Positions 34,360 through 43,401 are shown, numbered from the stretch's first letter. The stretch: 64,000 nt of DNA from an uncultured Oscillospiraceae bacterium (GCA_900541905.1 UQLQ01000009.1:7712-71711), one strand, 5' to 3'. Program-made: numbers and translations. Notes: generated from the letters alone by a model not told the origin.

Positions 34360-35097
34360 TTACGCATCCAACGGATTCTCCCAGTTGTGCCATACATTTT
34401 GTACATCGTCATTGTCTTCCAGAGAATCCAACAATTTTTGCATTTTGACTGCAATTTCGTCATCGGTTATTTCCGTATAAGTGCTTGGTACCATTTCAAC
34501 TTCTGCGGATATAAATTCATATCCTTTATTGGTCAGCGCATCTAAAACGGCGCTGAAATCTTCAGGAGCTGTTTCTATTACAAATACATCTCCATCTGTC
34601 TGAAAATCAGAAGCTCCTGCTTCCAGACTGTCCTCCATGACCGTATCTTCGTTTCGTCCTTCTTTATCTACAATCAGCATTCCTTTTTGCTCAAACATAA
34701 AAGAAACACAGCCAACAGTCCCCAAATTACCGCCGGATTTATCAAAGTAATGACGTACATCACCTGCGGTACGATTTCTGTTATCTGTCAGTGCTTCCAC
34801 AATAACAGCAACACCACAAGGGCCATAACCTTCATATACAATGCTTTCAAATTTTTCACCGTCAGTTTCACCGGCAGCTTTTTTAATAATGCGTTCTATA
34901 TTATCATTTGGTACATTACAGGCTTTTGCTTTTGCAATGCAATCTTTTAATTTTGAGTTGGAGTTGGGATCCGGCCCGCCTCCTTCTTTTACTGCTACCG
35001 CCAATTCTCTGCCGATTTTGGTAAAGATTTTTGCTTTGGCTCCGTCAGTTTTTTCTTTTTTTCTTTTGATATTATTCCATTTAGAATGTCCTGCCAT
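34360..35097 (-). CDS. yebC: YebC/PmpR-family protein
   Basis: 245 residues starting MAGHSKWNNIKRKKEKTDGAKAK, the universal signature. Also YEGYGPCGVAVIVEALTDNRNRTAGDVRHYFDKSGGNLG (about 85-125, described in parts only). The family was long called transcription regulators; more recent work links it to translation of proline-rich stretches. Start follows GGAGG. Complete length. Confidence 0.95.
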   Translation of the reverse strand: MAGHSKWNNIKRKKEKTDGAKAKIFTKIGRELAVAVKEGGGPDPNSNSKLKDCIAKAKACNVPNDNIERIIKKAAGETDGEKFESIVYEGYGPCGVAVIVEALTDNRNRTAGDVRHYFDKSGGNLGTVGCVSFMFEQKGMLIVDKEGRNEDTVMEDSLEAGASDFQTDGDVFVIETAPEDFSAVLDALTNKGYEFISAEVEMVPSTYTEITDDEIAVKMQKLLDSLEDNDDVQNVWHNWENPLDA

Positions 35098-35136
35098 AAT
35101 GACTTTCCTCCTGCAAATTTGTCACCACACATCATA

Positions 35137-35715
35137 TCATAAAACCGGTATATTGGCAAGCAATAATCGTTTGACCGCATTTTGCAGTTCCTTGGTATTC
35201 AGCGGTTTTCGGTCAGTATTCCCTGCTGAAACGGTTCCGATTAATTTTGTATTCATAACAGAAAATGTCAGCTGTAATTGCTGCTGCATCATTTCCACAC
35301 CGCGTTTGTCATCTGAACCGTAAACAGACAATAAAAATGCCTTTTTGGGCTTTTCAAAGGGATGTTTGATATGACGTGAAATATACGCTTCGTAATATTG
35401 CTGTGTTCTGTCAAACACAGCTTTTAAAGGCGCGGGAAAACTAAGACCGTATACAGGCGTCGCCACAACCACCACATCTGCATTGCGATACAATGTGTCA
35501 AACAATTGATAATCAGGAATGCTGCATCCCTCTTTTTGTCGACAAAAACCACAAGCAGTACACGGTGCCATATTTTCTTGATATGCATGGAATGTATAAA
35601 TGTTTGTATTCGGATAAACATTCTCCCATTCCTGTATAAATATTTTTAATAACTCTTTGGTAAAACCACGTTCTCTTGGAGAACCATATAATACGAGCAT
35701 GTTTTTTTCCATCAT
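35137..35715 (-). CDS. Flavodoxin-like NAD(P)H-dependent FMN reductase with cysteine-rich insert
   Basis: 192 residues. FMN phosphate-binding loop LVLYGSPRERGFT (about 7-19), a cysteine cluster CTACGFCRQKEGC (about 52-64), and the flavin-stacking VVVATPVYGLSFPAPLKAVFDR (about 80-101). This is the iron-sulfur-flavoprotein-like/FMN_red branch; the Cys cluster could bind a cluster or just be structural. Probable redox role in an anaerobe. Electron partner unknown. Confidence 0.82.
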   Translation of the reverse strand: MMEKNMLVLYGSPRERGFTKELLKIFIQEWENVYPNTNIYTFHAYQENMAPCTACGFCRQKEGCSIPDYQLFDTLYRNADVVVVATPVYGLSFPAPLKAVFDRTQQYYEAYISRHIKHPFEKPKKAFLLSVYGSDDKRGVEMMQQQLQLTFSVMNTKLIGTVSAGNTDRKPLNTKELQNAVKRLLLANIPVL

Positions 35716-35808
35716 TAAAGTTCCTTATCATTTCTTATTTGTATGCTTTTGATTATCAAAATACATAAATACAGCGTTTGATGTCCTATCATTATTTTCT
35801 TTCATATA

Positions 35809-36651
35809 TCATCTGTTTATCATATCGCATTCATCTTTTGCCTCTTTCTTATACTCTTGAAATCTTGTAATCCATTTTTCAGTCGGGAAACACGCCTCAA
35901 TTTTATCGGGGTCCCTTATATTTCTAAATAAAAGCAATTCATTGTCTTCGTTCTGCAACGATTTTCTAACCTTGATTGCAGATTGTACTGTTTCTATATA
36001 ATTTTTTTCTATTGTATCATAAAATTCTATGTTTATTTTAGCTATCGCACATTCTAAATGTCTTAATGACTCTGTATAAACCATGTGTGCATGGTCGTTA
36101 TACTTTTCATTTATTTCTTTTATAATATCATCTCCTCCTATCCTTTTAAATTTTTCCATATCAAAATGTGGAGTATGATATATTTGTTCAATATCAAAAT
36201 TACATTTTAAATTTTCCGAATCAACAGAAACAATCAAATGTCCATGTTGACTGAAATTTCTCAAAAATTGAAGCAGTCTGTAATAAAAATGTTCATCATA
36301 ATATTTACTGCATAAATCCGGAAAACCAAATCTTTTGTAAAATTCTCGTTGTGATTCTACAAGAGTATGAAACGAACTTAAAAAACTGATTGTTAGAGCA
36401 TTTATGGCTATTCTATCATCAAAATGATAATTACGAATTACTTTATATTTATCGTTATAATAGAAAGTATAATGATTTTGTAATAAGGCTCTATTAAAAA
36501 GATATATCTTATAAAGTTGATTTCTTTCTTCCAAATATCTGGTTATTTCTATAAATGTTTCAATACTTTCTTGTTGCTCATCGTTCAACTCTACTATGCG
36601 TTTCAATATTTCTGTTTCATCAAATGAAAAAATATGTGTTTCGGTATCCAT
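35809..36651 (-). CDS. Uncharacterised protein with a HEPN-like RN-xxx-H motif
   Basis: 280 residues, mostly helical and charged; no family recognised. It contains FLRNFSQHGHL at about residue 133-143, fitting the R-(N/D/H)-x3-H motif of HEPN ribonuclease domains, within a predicted helix pair. AT-rich codon use differs from the neighbouring core genes (many AAA, AAT, ATA). It lies between the flavodoxin gene and tRNA-Leu, a favoured insertion site, and has no partner gene next to it. Function unknown; a toxin or defence role is only an inference from the motif and place. Confidence 0.6.
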   Translation of the reverse strand: MDTETHIFSFDETEILKRIVELNDEQQESIETFIEITRYLEERNQLYKIYLFNRALLQNHYTFYYNDKYKVIRNYHFDDRIAINALTISFLSSFHTLVESQREFYKRFGFPDLCSKYYDEHFYYRLLQFLRNFSQHGHLIVSVDSENLKCNFDIEQIYHTPHFDMEKFKRIGGDDIIKEINEKYNDHAHMVYTESLRHLECAIAKINIEFYDTIEKNYIETVQSAIKVRKSLQNEDNELLLFRNIRDPDKIEACFPTEKWITRFQEYKKEAKDECDMINR

Positions 36652-36702
36652 CCTATATCTCCAATATATTTTAAATCTGATTTATGTTTCTTACAAATAA
36701 CA

Positions 36703-36756
36703 AAAAATCCGAACTCTTTCTTCCATCATAAAAAATGGATCTGAGTTCGGATTTTT
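36703..36756 (-). terminator. Terminator after tRNA-Leu
   Basis: A long stem (36703-36716 with 36743-36756) with a second inner pairing CTTCCAT/ATGGAT; T run on the minus strand. It follows the tRNA 3' end. Confidence 0.8.
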
Positions 36757-36761
36757 GAATA

Positions 36762-36846
36762 TGGTACCGGTGGCCGGACTTGAACCGGCACGGGTCGCCC
36801 CAACGGATTTTGAGTCCGTCACGTCTGCCAATTCCATCACACCGGC
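36762..36846 (-). tRNA. tRNA-Leu (anticodon CAA), CCA encoded
   Basis: The minus strand begins GCCGGTGTGATGGAATTGGC, has an anticodon loop CTCAAAA (anticodon CAA), a long variable arm typical of class II tRNAs, T-arm CCGGTTCAAGTCCGG and ends CACCGGT-A-CCA. Confidence 0.96.
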
Positions 36847-36969
36847 TTAACAACGTTTTATATTATAAACGATAAATGAAAAAAATGCAATACCTTTTTT
36901 CATTTTCTTTCATCAAAATACAAATCTATTTTAATGATTTTATATTCAAAGGACATATAGGTATAAATC

Positions 36970-36998
36970 TTGACAACTGTAATATACTATTATATACT
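36970..36998 (+). promoter_or_regulatory. Promoter of the GntR-ABC operon
   Basis: TTGACA, 17 bases, TATACT. The spacer and -10 contain repeated TATACT/AGTATA segments that could be the GntR operator. Confidence 0.7.
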
Positions 36999-37021
36999 GT
37001 TTATCAAAAGGAGGCTAAAAA

Positions 37022-37393
37022 ATGAATATCATCATTAATCATTCATTCATGGTACCTATTTATGAACAGATTGTCGACCAAATTAAAACTCTCATCCGTA
37101 AAGGTGAATTAAAAGAAAATGATTCTTTGCCTTCTGTCCGCACGTTATCCAAAACATTAAAAATCAGTGCTTTAACTGTGAAAAAGGCGTACGATACTTT
37201 AGAAGCAGAAGGATTTGCAGTAACCATTCATGGTAAGGGAACTTATATTGCATCTGCAAATACAGAACTTTTACTTGAAGAACAAAAAAAGGAAATGGAA
37301 CACGATTTAGAGATAGCCATTCAAAAAGGCAGAAGATGCGGCATCAGTGATGAAGATATGAAACACTTATTTGAATTACTTTTGGAGGGTTAA
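37022..37393 (+). CDS. GntR-family regulator, YtrA-like
   Basis: 123 residues: winged helix only (PIYEQIVDQIKTLIRKGELKENDSLPSVRTLSKTLKISALTVKKAYDTLEAEGF, residues ~12-65) plus a short helical dimerisation tail. This short YtrA subgroup typically represses the ABC transporter encoded next to it and responds to wall-active peptides. Here the ATP-binding subunit starts four bases after its stop, so autoregulation is likely. Confidence 0.9.
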   Translation: MNIIINHSFMVPIYEQIVDQIKTLIRKGELKENDSLPSVRTLSKTLKISALTVKKAYDTLEAEGFAVTIHGKGTYIASANTELLLEEQKKEMEHDLEIAIQKGRRCGISDEDMKHLFELLLEG

Positions 37394-37396
37394 TAT

Positions 37397-38248
37397 ATGT
37401 TAAAGATGGAACATGTAAGAAAAAACTATGAGTCTTTTTCATTAAATTGCTCATTAGAAGTGAAATCCGGCTACGTGACAGGCTTAATCGGAAAAAACGG
37501 TGCAGGAAAAAGTACAATCTTTAAGATGATATTAGGGCTCATTGCAAAAGACAGTGGAACAATCCAACTGTTTGATAAAGAGATACAGACTTTGAATGAC
37601 AAAGAAAAACAGCAGTTGGGTGTAGTTTTGTCCGATTCCGGTTTCAGCGGTTACTTAACCATTCATGATATCATTCCTATTTTAGATCACCTCTATGAGC
37701 ATTTTGATAAATCTTTCTTTGTAAAACAAATACAGAGATTTGGATTGCCGCAGAATCAAAAAATCAAAGAATTTTCAACGGGCATGAAGGCAAAGCTAAA
37801 AATTTTAACTGCCGTTTCTCATCAAGCCAAACTTTTGTTATTGGATGAACCTACTGCCGGTCTGGATGTGACTGCCAGAGATGAATTATTGGATATGCTG
37901 AGAGAATTCATGGAACAGGATGAATCACGTTCTATTTTAATCAGCTCCCATATTTCAACAGACTTAGAAACCCTGTGTGACGACCTTTATATGATTGATG
38001 AAGGAAAGATTATCTTTCATGAAGATACAGATGTATTGTTAAGCGATTACGCCTTGCTTAAAGCAACCCCGCAGCAATACACAAATATGGATAAACAATA
38101 TATTTTAAAATGTAAAAAAGAAAACTACGGATATCGTTGCCTGACCAATCAAAAACAATACTACCTGGAGAATGAGCCGAATATCGCTATTGAAAATGGG
38201 ACCATCGATGAAGTCATCACAATGATGAGTGGAGGTGCAGAAATATGA
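37397..38248 (+). CDS. ABC transporter ATP-binding protein
   Basis: 283 residues. Walker A GLIGKNGAGKSTIFKMILG (about 30-48), Q-loop VVLSDSGF, signature region EFSTGMKAKLKILTAV (about 130-145, LSGGQ replaced by FSTGM as often in this group), Walker B LLLLDEPTAGLDVTA (about 152-166) and H-loop ILISSHI (about 185). A ~70-residue C-terminal extension follows. Pairs with the permease gene that overlaps it by four bases (ATGA). Likely exporter of peptides or toxic compounds. Confidence 0.92.
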   Translation: MLKMEHVRKNYESFSLNCSLEVKSGYVTGLIGKNGAGKSTIFKMILGLIAKDSGTIQLFDKEIQTLNDKEKQQLGVVLSDSGFSGYLTIHDIIPILDHLYEHFDKSFFVKQIQRFGLPQNQKIKEFSTGMKAKLKILTAVSHQAKLLLLDEPTAGLDVTARDELLDMLREFMEQDESRSILISSHISTDLETLCDDLYMIDEGKIIFHEDTDVLLSDYALLKATPQQYTNMDKQYILKCKKENYGYRCLTNQKQYYLENEPNIAIENGTIDEVITMMSGGAEI

Positions 38249-38904
38249 AAGGATTATTGATAAAAGATTTCAAATTGCTGAAAGTACAAAAAAATTTCTT
38301 TTTGCTCATTTTATGCATTGCAATCGGAATAGAGATTTTCACCAACAGTACATCATCTTCTTTCATCATCGACTTCTTATCATTCGTCGCCACATTATTT
38401 ACGCTCAGCTCAATTAGCTACGATGAATTTGATAACGGCAATGCTTTCCTCTTCTCCTTGCCTATTACACGAAAAAGTTATGTAATTGAAAAATATGGAT
38501 TTGGCATGATACTGGGAAGCAGCTTTTGGGCATTTGGAACACTGATTGTGATTCTGAAAGAAGTAATCACACATAAATATGTATCAATAGACACCGTAAT
38601 AGCAGCTTTTATCATTTTACCTATTGTATTTGCAGTTTTAGCGGTTATGTTACCGTTTCAATTAAAGTTTGGCGGAGAAAAAGGACGAATTGCAATCATC
38701 TGTACTTTAGTCATCGTATTTCTGATAGGTATTGTCATAACAAAAGTAGCAAATGCATTCAATATCAATTTGAGTTTTCTCTTCCATGAAATAGCCACCC
38801 TCAACAGCATAATTCTCATACTTGTCATAATTGGTATCACCTTTTTCATGTTATTTGTCTCTTATCGTATTAGCTTATCCATTATGAAGAAAAAAGAATT
38901 CTAA
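38245..38904 (+). CDS. ABC-2 type transporter permease
   Basis: 219 residues with six predicted membrane segments, ABC2_membrane_2-like: cytoplasmic start MKGLLIKDFKLLKVQKNFFLL, then helices around residues 15-33, 35-55, 85-105, 115-135, 148-168 and 185-208. Translation is coupled to the upstream ATPase gene. Ends the GntR-controlled operon. Confidence 0.88.
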   Translation: MKGLLIKDFKLLKVQKNFFLLILCIAIGIEIFTNSTSSSFIIDFLSFVATLFTLSSISYDEFDNGNAFLFSLPITRKSYVIEKYGFGMILGSSFWAFGTLIVILKEVITHKYVSIDTVIAAFIILPIVFAVLAVMLPFQLKFGGEKGRIAIICTLVIVFLIGIVITKVANAFNINLSFLFHEIATLNSIILILVIIGITFFMLFVSYRISLSIMKKKEF

Positions 38905-39007
38905 GAACGATGCAACCTTTATTACTCCAATGTCATAAAAAAGTGATAGTGAAACAACAAAAGCATCAGGACAACTAACTGAAAAACATATAAAAAGCAA
39001 TTCACAT

Positions 39008-39047
39008 AAAATAAAAGCAAGCTGCAAATTTGCAGCTTGCTTTTATT
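39008..39047 (+). terminator. Perfect 40-bp palindrome, terminator
   Basis: Twenty bases starting AAATAAAAGCAAGC pair perfectly with the next twenty. A/T ends allow use on both strands; it follows the ABC permease gene. Confidence 0.85.
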
Positions 39048-39211
39048 TATATAATATAACAACCCAGCAATAACAGCAAAGCAAATATGAAAAGGAAGCC
39101 TTTCCATATTCTAAATTTTGGCTGTTAAGAGAATGTTTTCACGTTGTGTCTATGAGAAATCGAATAGCATTTTTTATATCATAAGGTTATCTGATAACAC
39201 CAAGAATCATA

Positions 39212-40075
39212 TTATTTAGATAATCTGATATAGTGGTTGGCTTCTCTTAACATATGGTCGGCAAACAACGGAAGAATGACGGAAGGAATGTAAAATTGAG
39301 GTGCGGTTCCTGTGATTTCCGGCTCACTTTCAATGTTTTTCATAGTACAGGCAGCTTTTTGATCCAATTCGTCCAGCATTTTTTGATAAGATGCTGCAAA
39401 TGTACTGCAAGATTGAATCAATTCGTTATTTGCTGAATTTAAAATTGCTCTCACATATTGTGTATGTTCCAATACGGAATGATCCCAGAACAAATCTACT
39501 TGTGTCATATCGTCACAGGAGAATTCTTCTTCATTATCAAAATTAATAATGTAGCTTCTGTAGCTTTGTGCCTCATGTACAAGATGCTTTACAAAATTAG
39601 GGTAGCTGGTAGAAAAAATACTGCTTGCCATTAATTCTTTTAAAATATTTTCTTCAAAATCAATGATACCGTCAAGAATACGAATTGCAGAACGATTCAG
39701 CAGCAATACTTGATTTGCCAATTTAGGGCTTATGTATGCATTATCTTCTCCTTGCATATCCTCTTCCATTGCTGTGATAGCACGGTCAATAGAAATACCT
39801 GTAAAACGCTGTACTTCTCTTTCTGCACTTTGGGTATACTCTGTTACCAATTCAGCAGATTGAATGATATCTTTTGACAGTACGCCATGACTTAGTTTCA
39901 CGGCCTGATTTAAGATTTTTTCAAACTGTACTTTATAACGGTCTGCTTCTTTTGCAATATGTTGATTCATACCTGCAAAGCTAACTTCCAGAAAAATAGC
40001 GTGCTCTTTCATCATTCTGGAAAAGAATAAGTGGTGCTCCAAAGATAATACTACACTGTTGCGGTTTGTAACCAT
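39212..40075 (-). CDS. DUF2935 domain protein
   Basis: 287 residues from MVTNRNSVVLSLEHHLFFSR; the ATG at 40075 follows GGAGGTTGATC, while the longer open frame upstream has no coding character. Two helical-bundle repeats carry conserved His/Glu: EHHLFFSRMMKEHAIFLEVSF near the start and FWDHSVLEHTQYVRAIL plus PLFADHMLREANHYIRLS at the end. Pattern matches DUF2935, thought to bind metal with a ferritin-like bundle. Role unknown; common in spore-forming Clostridia and Bacilli. No operon partner. Confidence 0.85.
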   Translation of the reverse strand: MVTNRNSVVLSLEHHLFFSRMMKEHAIFLEVSFAGMNQHIAKEADRYKVQFEKILNQAVKLSHGVLSKDIIQSAELVTEYTQSAEREVQRFTGISIDRAITAMEEDMQGEDNAYISPKLANQVLLLNRSAIRILDGIIDFEENILKELMASSIFSTSYPNFVKHLVHEAQSYRSYIINFDNEEEFSCDDMTQVDLFWDHSVLEHTQYVRAILNSANNELIQSCSTFAASYQKMLDELDQKAACTMKNIESEPEITGTAPQFYIPSVILPLFADHMLREANHYIRLSK

Positions 40076-40127
40076 AAAGATCAACCTCCAAAAGTTCATT
40101 TGTCTAAGTATACGAACCGTACAAAAT

Positions 40128-40158
40128 TTTATGCATTCCACTGGTAATGATGCATAAA
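40128..40158 (-). other. 9-bp perfect inverted repeat upstream of the DUF2935 gene
   Basis: TTTATGCAT pairs with ATGCATAAA around a 13-base loop, ~55 bases before the start codon. The rest of 40076-40408 is AT-rich with no gene seen. Confidence 0.5.
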
Positions 40159-40408
40159 TACATGTAAGAGAATACGACACAACACATCTATTATCTACCT
40201 TTTTTATATGCACTGTTTTAAAATTTATCATACTTTTCCGTTTGTATTGAACAAAGAAGCGTTCTGTGTACATAAAAAACCTGTCATATTTATAAAATTT
40301 TACGATATCTGATTTATACAAATCGTACCGTGAATTTTCATCTATTCCATACAAATTTGGTTGCGTATTTGACAAAAAATATAAAATACTGGCAAAACAA
40401 ATAAAAGC

Positions 40409-40440
40409 ATACACAACTACCGTTTTGGATAATTGTGTAT
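40409..40440 (-). terminator. Probable terminator after hydE
   Basis: An 8-bp stem ATACACAA/TTGTGTAT directly after the hydE stop, then GCTTTTATTTGTTTTG on the minus strand. Confidence 0.55.
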
Positions 40441-40449
40441 ACTTTCTTA

Positions 40450-41493
40450 TCATGAGATAGGAACAAAGTCTCCGCGTTCCGCCGCTAAATGATACCCTAT
40501 GGAATTCATTCTTCCTTCCAAACAGTTCCTGCACTCGGCAGCTTCGTCTCCCGTACAAATTTTATTGTCATACAGCATATATTTTTCTCTCACATCCAAC
40601 GGCGAAAGATTCGGCATAACCACGTTTGCTCCTGCCAAAATTCCCAACTCACGTCCTTTTGGATGAATGGTTCCCAAAGCAGTGGTTGACGGCAAAAGTA
40701 CATTTGGAATCATCAAACGCAAAATACCAATCAAAAACAGCGTCATTTCCAACGTACCTGCTGTTTCATTCGCAAATGGCGTGTCATGATGAGGAATAAA
40801 CGGACCGATTCCCACCATCTGAGGAGAGAATTCTTTGATAAATAATAAATCACTAACCAAATCTTCTTTGGTCTGATTGGGAGAGCCCACCATAAATCCG
40901 GTACCTACCTGGTAGCCTATTTCCTTCAGATTGTTTAAACAAGCGATACGGTGTTCCAAAGACAAATTCTTTGGATGCAATGTACGGTAATGTTCTGCGT
41001 TTGCTGTTTCGTGGCGGAGCAAATAACGGTCGGCTCCCGCTTGATACAGACGGGTATAAGAATCATAACTGCGTTCTCCCAAAGACAGTGTAATGGCACA
41101 ATCGGGATACTGCTGTTTGATACTTTGGATTAAATCAACCAAAAACTCATCTGTAAATTGTCCGTCTTCTCCTCCTTGCAGTACAAACGTGCGAAATCCC
41201 AACGGATAGCCTACTTTGCAGCAAGACAATACCTGCTCTTTTGTCAGACGGTAACGGTCTATATTCTGGTTGCTCCTGCGGATGCCACAATAATAGCAAT
41301 CATTTTTGCAGTAGTTTGTCAGTTCAATCAATCCTCTGGTATACACTTTGTGGTCAAAATGTTCCTTTTGACGTATACGGGCTTTTTCAAACAAATAACT
41401 GCTGTTTTCTTCATCTATGTGTTCCAGTAATTGAAGCAGCTGCTCGCCGCTTAAGATTCCTGTTTCAAATAATTGGTCAATCCATTGTTTCAT
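40450..41493 (-). CDS. hydE: [FeFe]-hydrogenase maturase HydE (radical SAM)
   Basis: 347 residues. Radical SAM cysteines Cys62, Cys66 and Cys69 in YCKNDCYYCGIRRSN, followed by the HydE-typical RTFVLQGGEDGQFTDE, LSLGERSYDSY, ADRYLLRHETAN, GFMVGSPNQT, GIGPFIPHHDTPF and PSTTALGTIHPKGRE segments. A C-terminal CTGDEAAECRNC may hold the optional second cluster. HydE helps build the dithiolate bridge of the H-cluster with HydF and HydG, which are not in the window. The target hydrogenase is probably HydABC at 48.9-52.4 kb. A glutamate-cysteine ligase-like gene lies 35 bases upstream. Confidence 0.93.
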   Translation of the reverse strand: MKQWIDQLFETGILSGEQLLQLLEHIDEENSSYLFEKARIRQKEHFDHKVYTRGLIELTNYCKNDCYYCGIRRSNQNIDRYRLTKEQVLSCCKVGYPLGFRTFVLQGGEDGQFTDEFLVDLIQSIKQQYPDCAITLSLGERSYDSYTRLYQAGADRYLLRHETANAEHYRTLHPKNLSLEHRIACLNNLKEIGYQVGTGFMVGSPNQTKEDLVSDLLFIKEFSPQMVGIGPFIPHHDTPFANETAGTLEMTLFLIGILRLMIPNVLLPSTTALGTIHPKGRELGILAGANVVMPNLSPLDVREKYMLYDNKICTGDEAAECRNCLEGRMNSIGYHLAAERGDFVPIS

Positions 41494-41528
41494 GGCTTCT
41501 GCACCACTTTCTTTGCACCATTTGCAAA

Positions 41529-42917
41529 TTATTTTAATATACCATACGCTTCAATTAACTGCTGCATTGTTTTTCCTTCCTGCTCTCTGTTTAAAATACG
41601 ACGGGCAGGATTCATCATTGTTTGTGCTCGTTCAAACAACGGTTCCAAATAACATTCTTCATTCAAATTACGCTGGATTAATCCTTGTTTTGCCAGTTCC
41701 AAAACTTTTAAAGTAAGCGCTTGCACCGCTTGCTGATTCAACTCTTTCGGAAATTCCAACTCAATCAACATTTTTCTTAATTCGGAAGGCGAGTATCCTT
41801 GTTTATATACGCTTCTGTCTTGATACAACAATGTTTCCAACTCATTCAATTTTTCTTGCAGACCGACATGGAATGCCGCTACGCACATGCATTCACTGAC
41901 AGGCTGACAACATGCACTGCGATATTCTATGGTTCCTCTAAAGGTTAAGTCCTCAAATTTATAGCTTCTTAAATACTCCAAGTCAGAAGGTTCCGGATGA
42001 AAGACGTACGGTATAAAATGGTCACCGTTGAAAATCATACCTTCAACAGACTCCAATTGGAAAAACTGTTCTGCGGGAATTGGAGTAAAATAAATATATT
42101 TTCCGTCTCTTGCCACATTGAACAGCGAGGTGCGCTTAATATATTCCACCAATTCTTCAATATCTGTCAATTCAATCTCGAACATACCAACATTATGAGG
42201 ATTATAACCATACATACTGGAATCCCAGAAGCGGTCACGCGCACTGACCAAATTAAACTCCGGATCTAATAACAAAGAATTGGAAAACAAAACAGCTTTT
42301 ATGGGTTCCAAACGATTCATTGTATTGATGGTACGAATCAAATTTTCTTCCGACACATCCAACTGAACTTGAGAAGCGCAGGAATAAGAACCAAAGTTGG
42401 GTCTGGAGTGAAATGCCTTAAATCGTGGATGCTCCACATAAGACTCCAAATGATGCTGAATCATACGGTATCTTTGCCCAGGCAACGCATTGTTATCATT
42501 ATAAATGCCATAGGGGCTTACTCCCATACCTGTCATGCGATAATGATATTTATCAAGCTCTTTTTCCAGGAATTGATAGTATGTTTTGAAACGTTCATAT
42601 GCGATATGCAAATTAGATACGGTACCCATGGAAAATTCTACATTGCAGTAAGAATAATCAAATGAGATGGTATCCCCTGTTTCTTGATTGGACAAACAAT
42701 AAATATCGCCGTTATCATCGCGTTTTTCTATTTTTAAATCAAATGCTTCTCTCAAAGCCAATACTACTTTTTGAATGACGCTGAAATCAATTTTTTCTTG
42801 ACTCATATTCAAAATTGGAATTTCAAATTCAATCCCAATCATATAGCCTTTTTTATGCTTGGTCGGTACAATATATTTTTCGTAAATTGCTTTGTCTATA
42901 TCAAATTGCTTCATCAT
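41529..42917 (-). CDS. Glutamate-cysteine ligase-like ATP-dependent ligase
   Basis: 462 residues. GCS2/plant-type GshA features: GYMIGIEFEIPIL (about 24-36), YSYCNVEFSMGTV, RMTGMGVSPYG (about 130), SCASQVQLDVS (about 188), FEDLTFRGTIEYRSACCQP (about 330-348) and NPARRIL near the end. The family joins glutamate to cysteine or another amine. No gshB lies nearby, and many anaerobes lack glutathione, so the product may be gamma-glutamylcysteine or something else. It probably forms a unit with hydE downstream. A palindrome lies before its binding site. Confidence 0.78.
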   Translation of the reverse strand: MMKQFDIDKAIYEKYIVPTKHKKGYMIGIEFEIPILNMSQEKIDFSVIQKVVLALREAFDLKIEKRDDNGDIYCLSNQETGDTISFDYSYCNVEFSMGTVSNLHIAYERFKTYYQFLEKELDKYHYRMTGMGVSPYGIYNDNNALPGQRYRMIQHHLESYVEHPRFKAFHSRPNFGSYSCASQVQLDVSEENLIRTINTMNRLEPIKAVLFSNSLLLDPEFNLVSARDRFWDSSMYGYNPHNVGMFEIELTDIEELVEYIKRTSLFNVARDGKYIYFTPIPAEQFFQLESVEGMIFNGDHFIPYVFHPEPSDLEYLRSYKFEDLTFRGTIEYRSACCQPVSECMCVAAFHVGLQEKLNELETLLYQDRSVYKQGYSPSELRKMLIELEFPKELNQQAVQALTLKVLELAKQGLIQRNLNEECYLEPLFERAQTMMNPARRILNREQEGKTMQQLIEAYGILK

Positions 42918-42928
42918 ACATCACCTTT

Positions 42929-42942
42929 CTGCATATATGCAG
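42929..42942 (-). promoter_or_regulatory. 14-bp perfect palindrome, possible operator
   Basis: CTGCATATATGCAG, directly upstream of the binding site of the ligase gene. Confidence 0.4.
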
Positions 42943-43190
42943 TATTCATACGTATTATGATAGTAACATAAAATTCTATGTTTGCATATTACCATTATCA
43001 TATGTGCAAAAATTATTTTAAACCAAATATTTTGTGATTTTTCATTCAAATGGAACTCTAATAAATACCTACTAAATCAGTACTGTTTAAATTTTATCTG
43101 CAACCATTCTGTTTGTCAAGTAATGATAGATTTTCTTTCAAAAACTTTCATTGATTCACCGGTAATAACCGCCTATTTGCACAATATACA

Positions 43191-43219
43191 TTGATAAATT
43201 CAGATAAGTTGCCTAATAC
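43191..43219 (+). promoter_or_regulatory. Candidate promoter of the oxaloacetate decarboxylase leader
   Basis: TTGATA, 17 bases, TAATAC. It would start an RNA near 43226, about 175 bases before oadA. The remaining 42943-43190 interval is AT-rich with nothing recognised. Confidence 0.45.
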
Positions 43220-43307
43220 AAGCTGTGAAAACAACATAATTCCAATGGAATTTGTGTATACATTGTATAGCACCGGGTAAATACGATTCGGAAACAAAAC
43301 AACGAAA

Positions 43308-43342
43308 AAAGAATCTCGGGTACACTCGGGATTCTTTCTTTT
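43308..43342 (+). terminator. Strong intrinsic terminator inside the oad leader
   Basis: A 13-bp stem without mismatches (two G-U pairs; 43308-43320 with 43325-43337), UACA loop, then TCTTTTT. It lies 60 bases upstream of the oadA start, in a divergent gene gap where no plus-strand gene ends, so it most likely acts as an attenuator. Confidence 0.8.
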
Positions 43343-43401
43343 TCAAAACGCGTATCTCAAATCAGCCATGAATAAAACTTACGTAATACAGGAGGGACGG
43401 T

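Noticed and set aside
39212..40558. Full 448-codon frame for the DUF2935 gene
   Set aside because: The first ~161 codons lack protein character and overlap hydE; the ATG at 40075 has a good binding site.
43220..43342. T-box leader before oadA
   Set aside because: No GGGTGGNACCGCG-type antiterminator sequence; the operon is not an amino-acid or synthetase operon.
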